NCBI RefSeq assembly: GCF_025961205.1
Contig: NZ_JAOQNH010000003.1
Span: 1,106,001 to 1,170,000 of the forward strand
Direction: 5' to 3'
Length of the DNA: 64,000 bases
From: Azospirillum fermentarium
Lineage (GTDB): Bacteria > Pseudomonadota > Alphaproteobacteria > Azospirillales > Azospirillaceae
The notes beneath the pieces were generated by a model. That model was not told the origin of the DNA, did no database searches, and saw nothing but the letters and a program-made list of their open reading frames with translations. Shown here in pieces: positions 8,858-17,178 of this stretch; position 1 is the stretch's first letter; each line of letters starts with the position of its first letter. The position numbers were made by a program, and so were the translations under genes.

Positions 8858-10075
8858 TCAAGACGCCCGGACGGGCCACACCCGGATGAGCAGGGCTGCA
8901 AGGGCGGCGGAGACGGCGAGCGCGGTCACCCCCATCCACCCGAACGCCGCCAGCATCTGGCTGCCCAGCGCCGCACCAACGGCCATGCCGACGAACATGG
9001 TGGCCATCAGCACCGCGTTCAGCCGGCTGCGCGCCGCCGGGTCGATGCCGTAGATGATGGTCTGGTGGGCGATCAGCGCCGCCTGGATGCCGAGGTCGAA
9101 GCCGACGGCGCTGACCATCACCAGCCACAACTGCCCCTGCGCCGGCACCAGGGGCGACAGGCCCATGATGGCGAAGGACACGGCGGCGATGCCGGCGCCC
9201 AGACGCGTCACCAGTTCCGGCCCCCGCCGGTCGGCGATACGCCCGGCGATGGGGGCGGCCAGCGCACCCGCGGCCCCGGCCAGACCGAAGGCCCCGGCCA
9301 CCGCCGGCCCCAGGTGGAAGGGTTCGGCGTGCAGCATCACCGCCAGCGTGGACCAGAAGGCGCTGAAGCCCACGGCCAGCATCCCCTGGGCCGCCGCCGC
9401 CCGGCGCAGCGACCGATGCCGCGATGCAAGCGTGAACAGGGAACCGATCAGCGCGCCGTACCCCAGTTCGGTCACCGGGGGGAAACGCGGCAATCCCCGC
9501 CGCAGCGCCACCCCCAGCACGGCCACGCCGGCGGCGGCCACCAGGAACATGCTGCGCCAGCCGAACTGTTCCGCCACCACGCCGCTGACCACGCGGGACA
9601 GCAGGATGCCCAGCAGCAGGCCGGTCATGACCATGCCCACCACCTTGCCGCGCTGCTCCGCCGGGGCCAGGGTGGCCGCCGCCGGCACGATGTCCTGCGC
9701 CAGCGTGGCCGCCAGCCCCAGCGACAGGCTGGCCACCAGCAGAAAGCCGATGGACGGCGACAGCCCGGCCAGCACCAAGGCTGCGCACAGGATCATGGCC
9801 TTGATGGTCATGATGCGGCGGCGGTCCCAGCGGTCGCCCAGCGGGGCCAGCAGCGCCAGCCCGGCGGCATAGCCGATCTGGGTCAGGGTGGGCACCCACC
9901 CGACCGCCTGTTCCCCGGCCCCCAGGTCGGCGCCCAGCATGCCCAGCATGGGCTGGCTGTAATAGAGCGAGGCCACCGCCATGCCAGCCCCGGTGGCGAG
10001 CAGCAGAATGGGCGGACGGGCCGCGGGCACGGCGGCTTTTTGCGCCGCGTCATGCGTGGTTTGAATGGATGTCAT
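8858..10075 (-). CDS. MFS transporter, drug/metabolite efflux type
   Basis: A 405-residue major facilitator with 12 predicted membrane segments. The loop 2-3 motif GDRWDRRRIM and its pseudo-repeat GRIADRRGPE in the second half are clear. The start is the ATG at 10075, in frame with a longer open stretch that reads into the divergent regulator and is not coding. A LysR gene begins 97 bp away on the opposite strand, the usual arrangement for a regulator-controlled exporter. Substrate unknown; proton-coupled export across the inner membrane is the family norm. Confidence 0.85.
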   Translation of the reverse strand: MTSIQTTHDAAQKAAVPAARPPILLLATGAGMAVASLYYSQPMLGMLGADLGAGEQAVGWVPTLTQIGYAAGLALLAPLGDRWDRRRIMTIKAMILCAALVLAGLSPSIGFLLVASLSLGLAATLAQDIVPAAATLAPAEQRGKVVGMVMTGLLLGILLSRVVSGVVAEQFGWRSMFLVAAAGVAVLGVALRRGLPRFPPVTELGYGALIGSLFTLASRHRSLRRAAAAQGMLAVGFSAFWSTLAVMLHAEPFHLGPAVAGAFGLAGAAGALAAPIAGRIADRRGPELVTRLGAGIAAVSFAIMGLSPLVPAQGQLWLVMVSAVGFDLGIQAALIAHQTIIYGIDPAARSRLNAVLMATMFVGMAVGAALGSQMLAAFGWMGVTALAVSAALAALLIRVWPVRAS

Positions 10076-10172
10076 GGCAGGAAACCCCCGACTGAATCGC
10101 TGGGCGGAGTATGGCCGCGGAAAACCTGTGCCGGTAGCCGGATGGGGCGTAGAAGTGTTATACGTGATCCGT
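10076..10172. promoter_or_regulatory. Divergent promoter region, MFS exporter / LysR regulator
   Basis: A 97-bp spacer between divergent starts. Expected to hold both promoters and the LysR operator. A TA-rich stretch (GTGTTATACGTGATCCGTAT, 10154-10173) directly before the lysR ATG is the best operator candidate, but no perfect T-N11-A palindrome stands out. Confidence 0.45.
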
Positions 10173-11102
10173 ATGAACACCGATGCCCTGACCGCCGCCA
10201 CCGCCGACCGGGTGGCCTTGCTGGAAACCTTCGTCCGCATCGTGGAGGCGGGCAGCCTGTCCGCCGCCGCCGCGCAGATGGGCAGCACCCAGCCCACCGT
10301 CAGCCGCCGCCTGCAGACGCTGGAACGGATGCTGGGGGTGCGGCTGCTGCAACGGTCCACCCACGCCATGACCCTGACCGACGACGGGGCGCGCTGCTAC
10401 GAACGGGCCAAGGAGCTGGTGGCCGGCTGGCAGAGCTTCGAAAGCGACCTGCGCGGCACGCGGGAGGAGGCCGCCGGCCTGCTGCGCGTGGTGGTGCCCC
10501 ACGCCTTCGGCCAGCACCAGATGATCCCGCCGCTGGTGGATTTTCTGAAGCACCATCCCCGCATGGCGGTGGAATGGGTGCTGCAGGACCGCACGCCCGA
10601 TTTCACGGCGGAGGGGATCGACTGCGCCATTCAGGTGGGAACCATCACCGACACGTCCGTCGTGGCGCTGCCGCTGGGAGAGGTGACGCGGATCGTGGTG
10701 GCGGCCCCGATGCTGCTGGACGGCCCCCCGCCCGCCGGGCCGGAGGAGCTGGCACGGCTGCCCTGGCTGGCGCTCCAGACCTTCTACCGCGACACGGTGG
10801 TGCTGACCCACGCGGCCACCGGGGAAACGGCGCGCTTTTCCATCCGCCCGCGGCTGTCCACCGACGGGCTTTACGCCCTGCGCGGGGCGGCGCTGCTGGG
10901 GCTGGGGGCGGCGGTGGTGTCGTCGTGGGCGGTGACCGAGGATATCGCCGCCGGGCGCCTGGTCCATCTGGCCCCCCAGTGGCGGGCGGGGGCGCTGCCG
11001 GTGCACCTGCTCTATCCGCCGGCCCGTTTCTATCCGGCCCGGCTGCGCCGCTTCATCGACATCATGCGCACGGCGGTGCCACGTGCGGTCGGTGGAGGGT
11101 AG
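10173..11102 (+). CDS. LysR-family transcriptional regulator
   Basis: A 309-residue LTTR. The N-terminal winged helix-turn-helix is evident (VRIVEAGSLSAAAAQMGS, then TQPTVSRRLQTLERMLG, residues ~20-60), followed by a periplasmic-binding-like effector domain of the CrgA/DmlR type to the C terminus. ATG at 10173 gives the conserved N terminus. Divergent from the MFS exporter, which it probably controls in response to the exported compound. Confidence 0.87.
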   Translation: MNTDALTAATADRVALLETFVRIVEAGSLSAAAAQMGSTQPTVSRRLQTLERMLGVRLLQRSTHAMTLTDDGARCYERAKELVAGWQSFESDLRGTREEAAGLLRVVVPHAFGQHQMIPPLVDFLKHHPRMAVEWVLQDRTPDFTAEGIDCAIQVGTITDTSVVALPLGEVTRIVVAAPMLLDGPPPAGPEELARLPWLALQTFYRDTVVLTHAATGETARFSIRPRLSTDGLYALRGAALLGLGAAVVSSWAVTEDIAAGRLVHLAPQWRAGALPVHLLYPPARFYPARLRRFIDIMRTAVPRAVGGG

Positions 11103-11470
11103 AAGCCTCCACCGGAGTCTGGGGCAACGCAAAACACCCTTCCCGTGCACGATGCCGTCATGGCACGGCCGAAAGCTGCTTTGGAATAAAATTTTATGAA
11201 CGCGCACCTTAAAGTACGCCGTCCCGTCGCTTCATAGAATTAAATTTCTGAGAAACGCTTATTAATACAAAGGCAAAGAAGAAAATTTTCGTCTTGAATT
11301 TGATAATAACAACGCAAGCAAAAGCCCCAAAAAATTGCTGAGCGACGTTGTTTTCTTCATTTTTTACTGGATAAGTTCGTCACACGGCACAATTCTGATC
11401 GCCATGGCGCACCCCGTCCGGCGGGGCGGTGTGGGTGGTCGATGACCATGGATTTTGGCCTGGAGCGTAT
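11103..11470. other. AT-rich intergenic region
   Basis: 368 bp without a supported gene. 11165-11375 is much more AT-rich than its surroundings, and the part nearest the next gene is GC-rich again. It probably carries the promoter of the 143-residue protein. No repeat, tRNA or terminator with a good U-tract was recognised. Confidence 0.5.
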
Positions 11471-11902
11471 ATGTCTGAAACCGTCGAAGATTCTCGCCGC
11501 AAGTTTGCCGATCTGGTGAAACTCAACGGTATGTCCAGCAAGTACATCGAGCGGGACGCGGAACGCCGCGTTCTGGAAGACGGCGTTGTCCGGCTGGGGC
11601 TCTGCCTGGACGAGGCGCGCGGCGTGATGCGCGCCGTGGCGGAGGATAACGATTTCGTGTTCGAAAGCGACATCGACCGCCGCATCCGGCAGGTGCTGGA
11701 CCGGCACGCGGGCAAAAAGGGAAAGATCAGCCGGCAGCAGTTCGAACAGACCGCCTCGATCCTGCGCGACTTCTCCAACGGCGCCATGGGCGAGGAAGAA
11801 GCGCGCAGCCACATCAAGCAAGTCATGATCGACAGCGGCTGGAAGCCCCGCCGCGCCGGCCTGATCCCCACCCGGCGCTGGTACAACAAGATCGAGACCT
11901 GA
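11471..11902 (+). CDS. Hypothetical protein, 143 aa, soluble and helical
   Basis: No family recognised. The protein is hydrophilic, charged and predicted mostly helical, with no signal peptide or membrane segment. The ATG at 11471 (ATATATGTCTGAAACC context) is preferred to an upstream in-frame start. The stretch KKGKISRQQFEQTASILRDF followed by MGEEEARSHIKQVM could be a helix-turn-helix pair of an EF-hand-like or TerB-like bundle, but acidic ligands are lacking. It is 31 bp upstream of a membrane protein gene and probably co-transcribed with it. Confidence 0.6.
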   Translation: MSETVEDSRRKFADLVKLNGMSSKYIERDAERRVLEDGVVRLGLCLDEARGVMRAVAEDNDFVFESDIDRRIRQVLDRHAGKKGKISRQQFEQTASILRDFSNGAMGEEEARSHIKQVMIDSGWKPRRAGLIPTRRWYNKIET

Positions 11903-11933
11903 ACACGGCCCCCCCGCCCCGCAGGAGATCCTG

Positions 11934-12653
11934 ATGGACATTGTGGGATGGATCGCGTTCGGCCTGTCGCATGCCATCGTGCCGATCCTGATCGCAGCCC
12001 CGCTGCTGCTCTATCGCTGGGTCCGCGATACCGCGGTGCATTGGAAGGCCTATGGTGCCAAACGCGTCGGCGTCGTGGAAGTGAGCGGGTTGCTGATCGG
12101 CATCTGTCTTGCGGCCACCACGCCGCTGCCGGGCGGCCCGCTGACGTTCGATACGCTGCTCATGGCCGGCGGCCCATGGGATTTCGATGCGGCGGCCTTT
12201 GCCGAACTGGCGATCGAACGGGTTGGCTCGGCCCCCGACCGGCTCGCCGGACGGCTGATCGAGGACGACGAGCGGCTGAACCTGTCTTTGGGCATCGGTG
12301 TGGCGCTGCTGATCCTGGCCGTCCGCACCACGCTGGGATTCGTCCGCAGCGGCCGGCGCCGGGGCTGCCTGGCGGCGGCGATGGATCTGGTCATCGCCGT
12401 CATGACCGCGGTGTCCACGCTGTACGGGGTTCTGCTGACGCTGTGGCTGCTCAACCGGCTGAATTTCTGGGTGCTGGGGATGGCGATCCTGGCGGCTCAG
12501 GAATACCGGTACAATGTGATCGGCCTGTTCCACCGCCACCGCCACTTCCGCCTGCCGAGAGCCATGCTGCCACTGGGGGCACCGGTCACCACGGGCCGCC
12601 GGATCACGGTGGGGGGCTCAGCACATGGGACTGGCCGGAGATCCGGCGTTTGA
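11934..12653 (+). CDS. Hypothetical polytopic membrane protein
   Basis: 239 residues with about five hydrophobic segments (residues ~5-30, 45-65, 115-135, 145-170, 172-190) and a His/Arg-rich cytoplasmic-like tail (FHRHRHFRLPR). A good AGGAG lies 6 nt before the ATG. No known family recognised. Its 3' end overlaps the convergent DUF6524-like gene by 50 bp, so the last ~17 codons may have been acquired by read-through of an older stop. It opens the run of unassigned envelope proteins that precedes the Mla-like operon. Confidence 0.6.
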   Translation: MDIVGWIAFGLSHAIVPILIAAPLLLYRWVRDTAVHWKAYGAKRVGVVEVSGLLIGICLAATTPLPGGPLTFDTLLMAGGPWDFDAAAFAELAIERVGSAPDRLAGRLIEDDERLNLSLGIGVALLILAVRTTLGFVRSGRRRGCLAAAMDLVIAVMTAVSTLYGVLLTLWLLNRLNFWVLGMAILAAQEYRYNVIGLFHRHRHFRLPRAMLPLGAPVTTGRRITVGGSAHGTGRRSGV

Positions 12654-13008
12654 AATGGGACCAGGAGACGCCGACCGACAGCACCAGCGACGCCAGGATC
12701 AGCACCAGATAGCCGCTCCAGAACGGCGCGTCGGGGGCCAGCAGCCCCACATGGCGCAGCGAGACGTAGCCGGTGACGAGAATCGCCAGCGCCGCCGCCG
12801 TCCCCGCCGCCCCCAGCGCCACCCAGGCGATGCGCAGATAGGCGGCGTAGATGGCAAGCAGGATCACGCTGACCGCAACCCTGACCGACAGCCGCGTTCC
12901 ATCATCGCCACCAATCCACGCCGCATAGGAATAGCCGGAGGGATTCCACGTGGCGAACAGCAGCAGGAAGCAGCCCAGGGTGCGAATGAGATATCCGAAG
13001 CTTTTCAC
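12604..13008 (-). CDS. DUF6524-like small membrane protein (copy 1)
   Basis: 134 residues, four hydrophobic segments and the N-terminal motif ATWNPSGYSYAAWI. The same NPSGYSY motif and the C-terminal SWSxxxxRxSGQ are shared with the neighbouring gene at 13048-13449, so the two are tandem paralogues; I associate this motif with the uncharacterised DUF6524 family from memory. Function unknown. The gene is 39 bp downstream of its paralogue and convergent with the 239-residue membrane protein. Confidence 0.65.
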   Translation of the reverse strand: MKSFGYLIRTLGCFLLLFATWNPSGYSYAAWIGGDDGTRLSVRVAVSVILLAIYAAYLRIAWVALGAAGTAAALAILVTGYVSLRHVGLLAPDAPFWSGYLVLILASLVLSVGVSWSHFKRRISGQSHVLSPPP

Positions 13009-13047
13009 GGCGTCCCCTCAACGTGGGTCATGACGGCGGGCCGGGCG

Positions 13048-13449
13048 TCAGACCAGGCTTTGGGAATCCACCTGGCCGCTCAGACGGTAACGGATCAGCG
13101 ACCAGGATTGCCCCGCCCCCAGCACCAGCGCAATCCCGGTCAGCAGTGTCAACGCGAAAACCGTCGGGTCATCCAGGTCGATCACCCCGTAATCCGACAG
13201 CACCCAAACGGCGGCGGCTGTCACCAGCACCACCAGCGAGACCCCGACCAGCCTCATCGACCGCCATGTCGCTTGCAGATGGATGAACAGCAAAAACGCC
13301 ACGACCATGCCGGCAAACAATTTCGTTGCCCAGTCGCCTTCATAATCAACCACCCAATGGTAATAAGAATATCCAGATGGGTTATAAATACAAAATACCA
13401 AGAATACAGCAAACAGAAGGCGAACAATGAAACCAGCAGTGGTCATCAT
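13048..13449 (-). CDS. DUF6524-like small membrane protein (copy 2)
   Basis: 133 residues from ATG 13449, with four hydrophobic segments, CIYNPSGYSYYHWV near residue 25 and QSWSLIRYRLSGQ at the C terminus, both matching the downstream paralogue. It is the first gene of the pair and is transcribed divergently from the Mla-like operon. Shared motifs at both ends show duplication; sequence between them has diverged strongly. No function can be assigned. Confidence 0.65.
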   Translation of the reverse strand: MMTTAGFIVRLLFAVFLVFCIYNPSGYSYYHWVVDYEGDWATKLFAGMVVAFLLFIHLQATWRSMRLVGVSLVVLVTAAAVWVLSDYGVIDLDDPTVFALTLLTGIALVLGAGQSWSLIRYRLSGQVDSQSLV

Positions 13450-13507
13450 GAGAAAGCCCCCATTTCTGGAAAACGATAAACCCAATACCCAATTTATTCA
13501 TGGCGAA

Positions 13508-13526
13508 ATTGCAGTTTTACTGCAAT
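13508..13526. promoter_or_regulatory. Inverted repeat, candidate operator
   Basis: ATTGCAG-TTTTA-CTGCAAT is a perfect 7-bp-arm palindrome in the 104-bp divergent spacer between the DUF6524-like pair and the Mla-like operon, 28 bp before the operon's first ATG. The position suits a repressor site controlling one or both directions. Confidence 0.45.
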
Positions 13527-13553
13527 GAAATTGTTTACAAAGGCGCCTTGAGC

Positions 13554-14738
13554 ATGGCTTTATCGACAGAAGAAACACCGCGGAACGGATCACGGAGTAG
13601 GTCGCCGCCCGTGCGAATCGTCAATGTCCTGTTCGGCCGTCCGGCGGCGGTCATCGCCAGCCTCGCCTTGGCCGCCCTGTTCCTGTCGGCGGGGCGGGCA
13701 ACGCTGCCGACGCGCGCCCAGCCCCCGTCGCTGGGCTACCGGGTGCCCGAAACCGCCGCGGCCGTGGCTGAAGCCTCGGGGCTGCCGGTGTTCCTGCTGC
13801 AGGCCAATCACGCCACCTTGCGGTCGGGCACCGCCCGCATCGGGGCGGGCGGGGCGGTGGACATTACCCTTTACGATCCGTCCGACCCCCGGCTGATCCA
13901 CGGCAGCGAGGCGGTGCTGTTCAACACCGACCTGCGGGTTCTGTGGCTGCTGGCCACCGACGAGGAACGCACCGCCCTGCGCGAGGGACTCCAGACGGTG
14001 GGCCGCGGCCTGCGCGACGCGGTGGAGGCCGTGCTGCGTTCCCCGGAATTCACCGGTGCGTACCGCGACGAGCTGAAGGACATCGGGCGCCAGATCATCG
14101 AGGATGCATGGCGCGCGCCCGCCACCCGCGCCGCCTATGACGAGATGATCCGCAGCACCGAACCGCTGCTGCACGAAGCCGCCGGGCGCGAGGTCAAGGC
14201 CATCGTGGTCAAGCAGATCGAGCCGATGGTCTGGAATCTGATCAGCGCCAACATGGGCGTGGCGCTCGACGTGTTCCATTCCCAGCCGTGGGATTTCTCG
14301 CCGGTGGAGCACGCCATGGACGCGATCCAGCGCGAGGTGCGCGAACGCAACGTCCTGCAGCGGGCGTTGCAGCAGGTTCTGGACAGCTGGCAGGCCAAGG
14401 CGTTTCTCCAGACCGTCGCCGGCGCCGTGATGGATGCGGCGGCCGACAACCCCCGCCTGCGCGACGTGGCCGGGCGGATGGTCAACGATCCCCGGCTGGG
14501 CACGTATTTCGCCCCGGTGTCGGGGCCGGTGGCCGATCTGGCCCGGCTGGCTCCCAACATCCTGTTCGGGGTGCAGCCGGGGGTCGATCTCAACGCGCTG
14601 GCCGCCTTCACCTTCCAGGGCTTCATCTCCGGGCGGCCGGGACAGTTCATCGTGCTGATGAGCCCGCAGCAGCGCGAAGACATCCTGCGGCTCGATTCCT
14701 TCTCGCCCCGCCCCCTTCTGCACAGTGTGCTGCCATGA
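13554..14738 (+). CDS. Membrane-anchored periplasmic protein of the Mla-like operon (unknown family)
   Basis: 394 residues from ATG 13554. One hydrophobic segment near residues 31-52 follows a basic, Arg-rich N terminus, so the remaining ~340 residues should face the periplasm. After a short beta-type stretch (residues ~60-125) the rest is long and helical, with many charged heptads (REVRERNVLQRALQQVLDSW). No known family recognised; it is not an MCE domain protein by eye. The gene overlaps the start of the MlaFE-like transporter by ATGA, so it is probably a stoichiometric partner and might fill the place of MlaD/MlaC. That role is inference. Confidence 0.62.
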   Translation: MALSTEETPRNGSRSRSPPVRIVNVLFGRPAAVIASLALAALFLSAGRATLPTRAQPPSLGYRVPETAAAVAEASGLPVFLLQANHATLRSGTARIGAGGAVDITLYDPSDPRLIHGSEAVLFNTDLRVLWLLATDEERTALREGLQTVGRGLRDAVEAVLRSPEFTGAYRDELKDIGRQIIEDAWRAPATRAAYDEMIRSTEPLLHEAAGREVKAIVVKQIEPMVWNLISANMGVALDVFHSQPWDFSPVEHAMDAIQREVRERNVLQRALQQVLDSWQAKAFLQTVAGAVMDAAADNPRLRDVAGRMVNDPRLGTYFAPVSGPVADLARLAPNILFGVQPGVDLNALAAFTFQGFISGRPGQFIVLMSPQQREDILRLDSFSPRPLLHSVLP

Positions 14739-16237
14739 CCCGCACCGCCCACACGCTCGTCATCGACGGGCTGACCATCCACCGGCCTTCCGGCGACCTG
14801 CTGGTGCGCGACGCCACCTTCACCATCGGCCCCGCCGAGGTGGTGCTGCTGGTGGGGCCCAGCGGGTCGGGCAAATCCACCATCGTCAAGCTGCTGGGCG
14901 GGCTGCTGGAAACCGGCACCGGCGGCTGGCGGGTCGCCGGGCGGCTGGAGTGCGGCGGTGCGGCGGTGGATCTGGGGGCCGAGCGCAGCACCGTGGGCGG
15001 CATCGTGTTCCAGGATCACGCGCTGTTCAACGACCTGAGCGCACTGGAAAACCTGCGCATCGCCGCCGACCACGCCCGCCACCGCCCCGACGCCGGGCTG
15101 ATCGCCGACGCCACGGCCCTGCTGGGCGACATCGCGCCCGACAAATCGGTGGCATCGTGCAGCGGCGGCCAGCGCCAGCGTCTGGCCATCGCCCGCACGC
15201 TGCTGGCCGACCGCCCGGTGCTGCTGTTCGACGAGCCGAACTCCGGCCTGGACGTCGCCATGGCCCGGCGGCTGGGGGAACTGATCCGCGACCTGTGCCG
15301 GACCATGGGAAAGCCGGCGCTGATCGTGGCCCACCACGTCAAGGATCTGCTGCCGGTCGCCGACCGGGTTCTGCTGTTCGACACCCGCCGCCGCTGTCTG
15401 GTCGAGGTTCCCCGCGATGCCGAGGCGATCGAGGCGGAACTGCTGAAGCTGGACGGCACGGCCGCCCACCCCGCCCGCCCGCAGGCACGGCGCCGTTCGT
15501 GGCCGGACGCCATCGGGCACCGTCCGCGGGGGTACTGGTTCGGGCGCTACATGGCCGAATATTTCTGGGAGCTGTGCGTCTCGCCGCTGATGCTGGTCTA
15601 CATGGGGGCCGGGGCGCTGATCATGGGCTTCGTGTCCATGTGGTTCGGCTTCCACTACAACTCCTTCGGCGGCTATCTGAAATCGCTGCTCCACGACGAA
15701 ACCCTGGTGGGGCTGGGGCTGGTTCAGGGGACGGTGGCGGTGCCGCTCATCAGCAGCATCCTGTTCGTCGCCCGCAACAACGCCATCATCGCCGCCGACA
15801 TCGGCAACCGGGTGCTGTCGTCGCAGTTCCAGGCCATGGACAATCTGCGGATCACCGCCCGCGGCTACATCGTGTCGGCGATTCTGGTCAACATGGTGAT
15901 CGGGTCGCTGATGCTGCTGGTCTTGTCCCTGGGCATGGCGAGCTGGGCGTCGATGCAGACGTGGCACGTGCAGTTCCCCATGCAGAATTTCGAACTGTGG
16001 CGCAGCCAGTTCTTCCGCAAGCTGCTGCCCGACGGCATCCACCCCGCCCCCAGCATGATGTGGGTGCTGCTGAAGGTGGCGCTGAGCGCGCTGCTGGCCG
16101 GGGGGGCCGCCATCGTCATCGGCGGCGGCCGGAAGGAATCGGTTCTGGAAATCAACACCGCCATCGCGCGGGCGATCATCGTCGGCGTCACCCTGACCCT
16201 GGCGGTCCATGCGGTGATTTCGGTGCTGACCCTGTGA
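14735..16237 (+). CDS. Fused MlaF-MlaE-type ABC transporter (ATPase plus permease)
   Basis: A 500-residue fusion. Residues ~1-230 are an ABC ATPase with Walker A VGPSGSGKST, signature SCSGGQRQRLAIARTL, Walker B VLLFDEPNSGLD and H-loop IVAHHV. Residues ~275-500 form a permease with about five segments whose core (VPLISSILFVARNNAIIAAD, then IGNRVLSSQFQAMDNLRI) matches the MlaE pattern in which a Gly/Ala-rich helix precedes E/DIG and a coupling helix; the C-terminal INTAIARAIIVGV also fits MlaE. MlaFE moves phospholipid between inner and outer membranes, normally as separate ATPase and permease chains with the MCE protein MlaD. An ABCG-like half exporter has the same domain order, but the permease signature favours MlaE. 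Confidence 0.72.
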   Translation: MTRTAHTLVIDGLTIHRPSGDLLVRDATFTIGPAEVVLLVGPSGSGKSTIVKLLGGLLETGTGGWRVAGRLECGGAAVDLGAERSTVGGIVFQDHALFNDLSALENLRIAADHARHRPDAGLIADATALLGDIAPDKSVASCSGGQRQRLAIARTLLADRPVLLFDEPNSGLDVAMARRLGELIRDLCRTMGKPALIVAHHVKDLLPVADRVLLFDTRRRCLVEVPRDAEAIEAELLKLDGTAAHPARPQARRRSWPDAIGHRPRGYWFGRYMAEYFWELCVSPLMLVYMGAGALIMGFVSMWFGFHYNSFGGYLKSLLHDETLVGLGLVQGTVAVPLISSILFVARNNAIIAADIGNRVLSSQFQAMDNLRITARGYIVSAILVNMVIGSLMLLVLSLGMASWASMQTWHVQFPMQNFELWRSQFFRKLLPDGIHPAPSMMWVLLKVALSALLAGGAAIVIGGGRKESVLEINTAIARAIIVGVTLTLAVHAVISVLTL

Positions 16238-16288
16238 CCCCGGCAGCCGGGCCATGAAGAAACCATCCCAAAACGAACGAGGCGAGCC

Positions 16289-17164
16289 ATGACCATCGAC
16301 GCGCAAGCCACTGAGGCCAAGAGCGCACGCCCCGCCGGGCCGCTCCCCGGCGGTGACGAGGCCGACACCCCCCGCCACGACGACACCAGCGGCGGCAGCC
16401 GTGCGCCGCTGGCCATCGCCCTGATCGCCCTGGCCGCGGCGGTTTCCGCCCCCTACTGGTCGCCGGCCCTGTACCGTTCCCTTCATCTGCGCCCCCCCGC
16501 CGCCGAATGGCAGGCACGACAGGAGGTGGAAACCGGCCGTCTGGTGCAGTCGGTGGCCGATCTCGACCGCCGCGTCGGCGAGCTGGCCGCCGCCCTGGCC
16601 AAGGCCAACGACCAGGCCGCCGCCGCCAAGGCCGCGGTGGGCGCATCGGAAACCCGCGCGCGGGTTCTGGTGCTGATGCAGTTGCGGGCCGCGTTGCGCC
16701 GCCCGGTGCCCTTCGACGCCGAGCTGAAGGCGGTGCGCGCGCTGGGGGGCCGGATCGACGAGCTGGAACCGCTGCTGGCCAAGATCGAACCCTATGCCGC
16801 CAACGGCATCCTGGTGGAATCGCAACTGCGCCAGGAATTCGCCACGGTGACCGACGTGATCGGCCGCGCCGACCCCCGGTCGCTGCCGCTGAAATGGCTG
16901 AGCAACGCCACCGGCTGGACGCCGGTGCCCGTGGAACCGGACGCGATCCGCCCCATCGCCGCGGCGGAACACGCCCAGGCGCTGCTGTCGGACGACAATC
17001 TGATCGCCGCCGTCGAGGAGCTGGGCGCGCTGGACATCAGCGCCGGCGGCCCGGCCCGCGTCTGGCTGGACGAGGCCCGCGCCCGCATCACCGCCAATCA
17101 GGCGATCGACCGCATCGCCGAGATGATCGCCACCACCATTCCCCGCCTGCCCCCGCGCCCGTGA
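16289..17164 (+). CDS. Mic60/mitofilin-like membrane protein (copy 1)
   Basis: 291 residues: disordered polar N terminus, a membrane segment (residues ~35-55), a coiled coil (~65-105) and a C-terminal helical domain. The stretch LRAALRRPVPFDAELKAVRAL, then EPYAANGILVESQL, and finally VWLDEARARITANQAIDRI follow the layout of alphaproteobacterial Mic60 (COG4223), where the mitofilin domain shapes and tethers membranes. The canonical alphaproteobacterial gene lies among haem-biosynthesis genes; this one lies between an MlaFE-like transporter and MlaA. A bridging role between inner and outer membrane is inferred. Confidence 0.72.
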   Translation: MTIDAQATEAKSARPAGPLPGGDEADTPRHDDTSGGSRAPLAIALIALAAAVSAPYWSPALYRSLHLRPPAAEWQARQEVETGRLVQSVADLDRRVGELAAALAKANDQAAAAKAAVGASETRARVLVLMQLRAALRRPVPFDAELKAVRALGGRIDELEPLLAKIEPYAANGILVESQLRQEFATVTDVIGRADPRSLPLKWLSNATGWTPVPVEPDAIRPIAAAEHAQALLSDDNLIAAVEELGALDISAGGPARVWLDEARARITANQAIDRIAEMIATTIPRLPPRP

Positions 17165-17178
17165 AACGGACCTTGCCC

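Noticed and set aside
14735..16237. ABCG/WHITE-type half exporter
   Set aside because: Domain order fits, but the permease core and C terminus follow MlaE and the neighbours are lipid-transport genes. Kept as the main alternative rather than the call.
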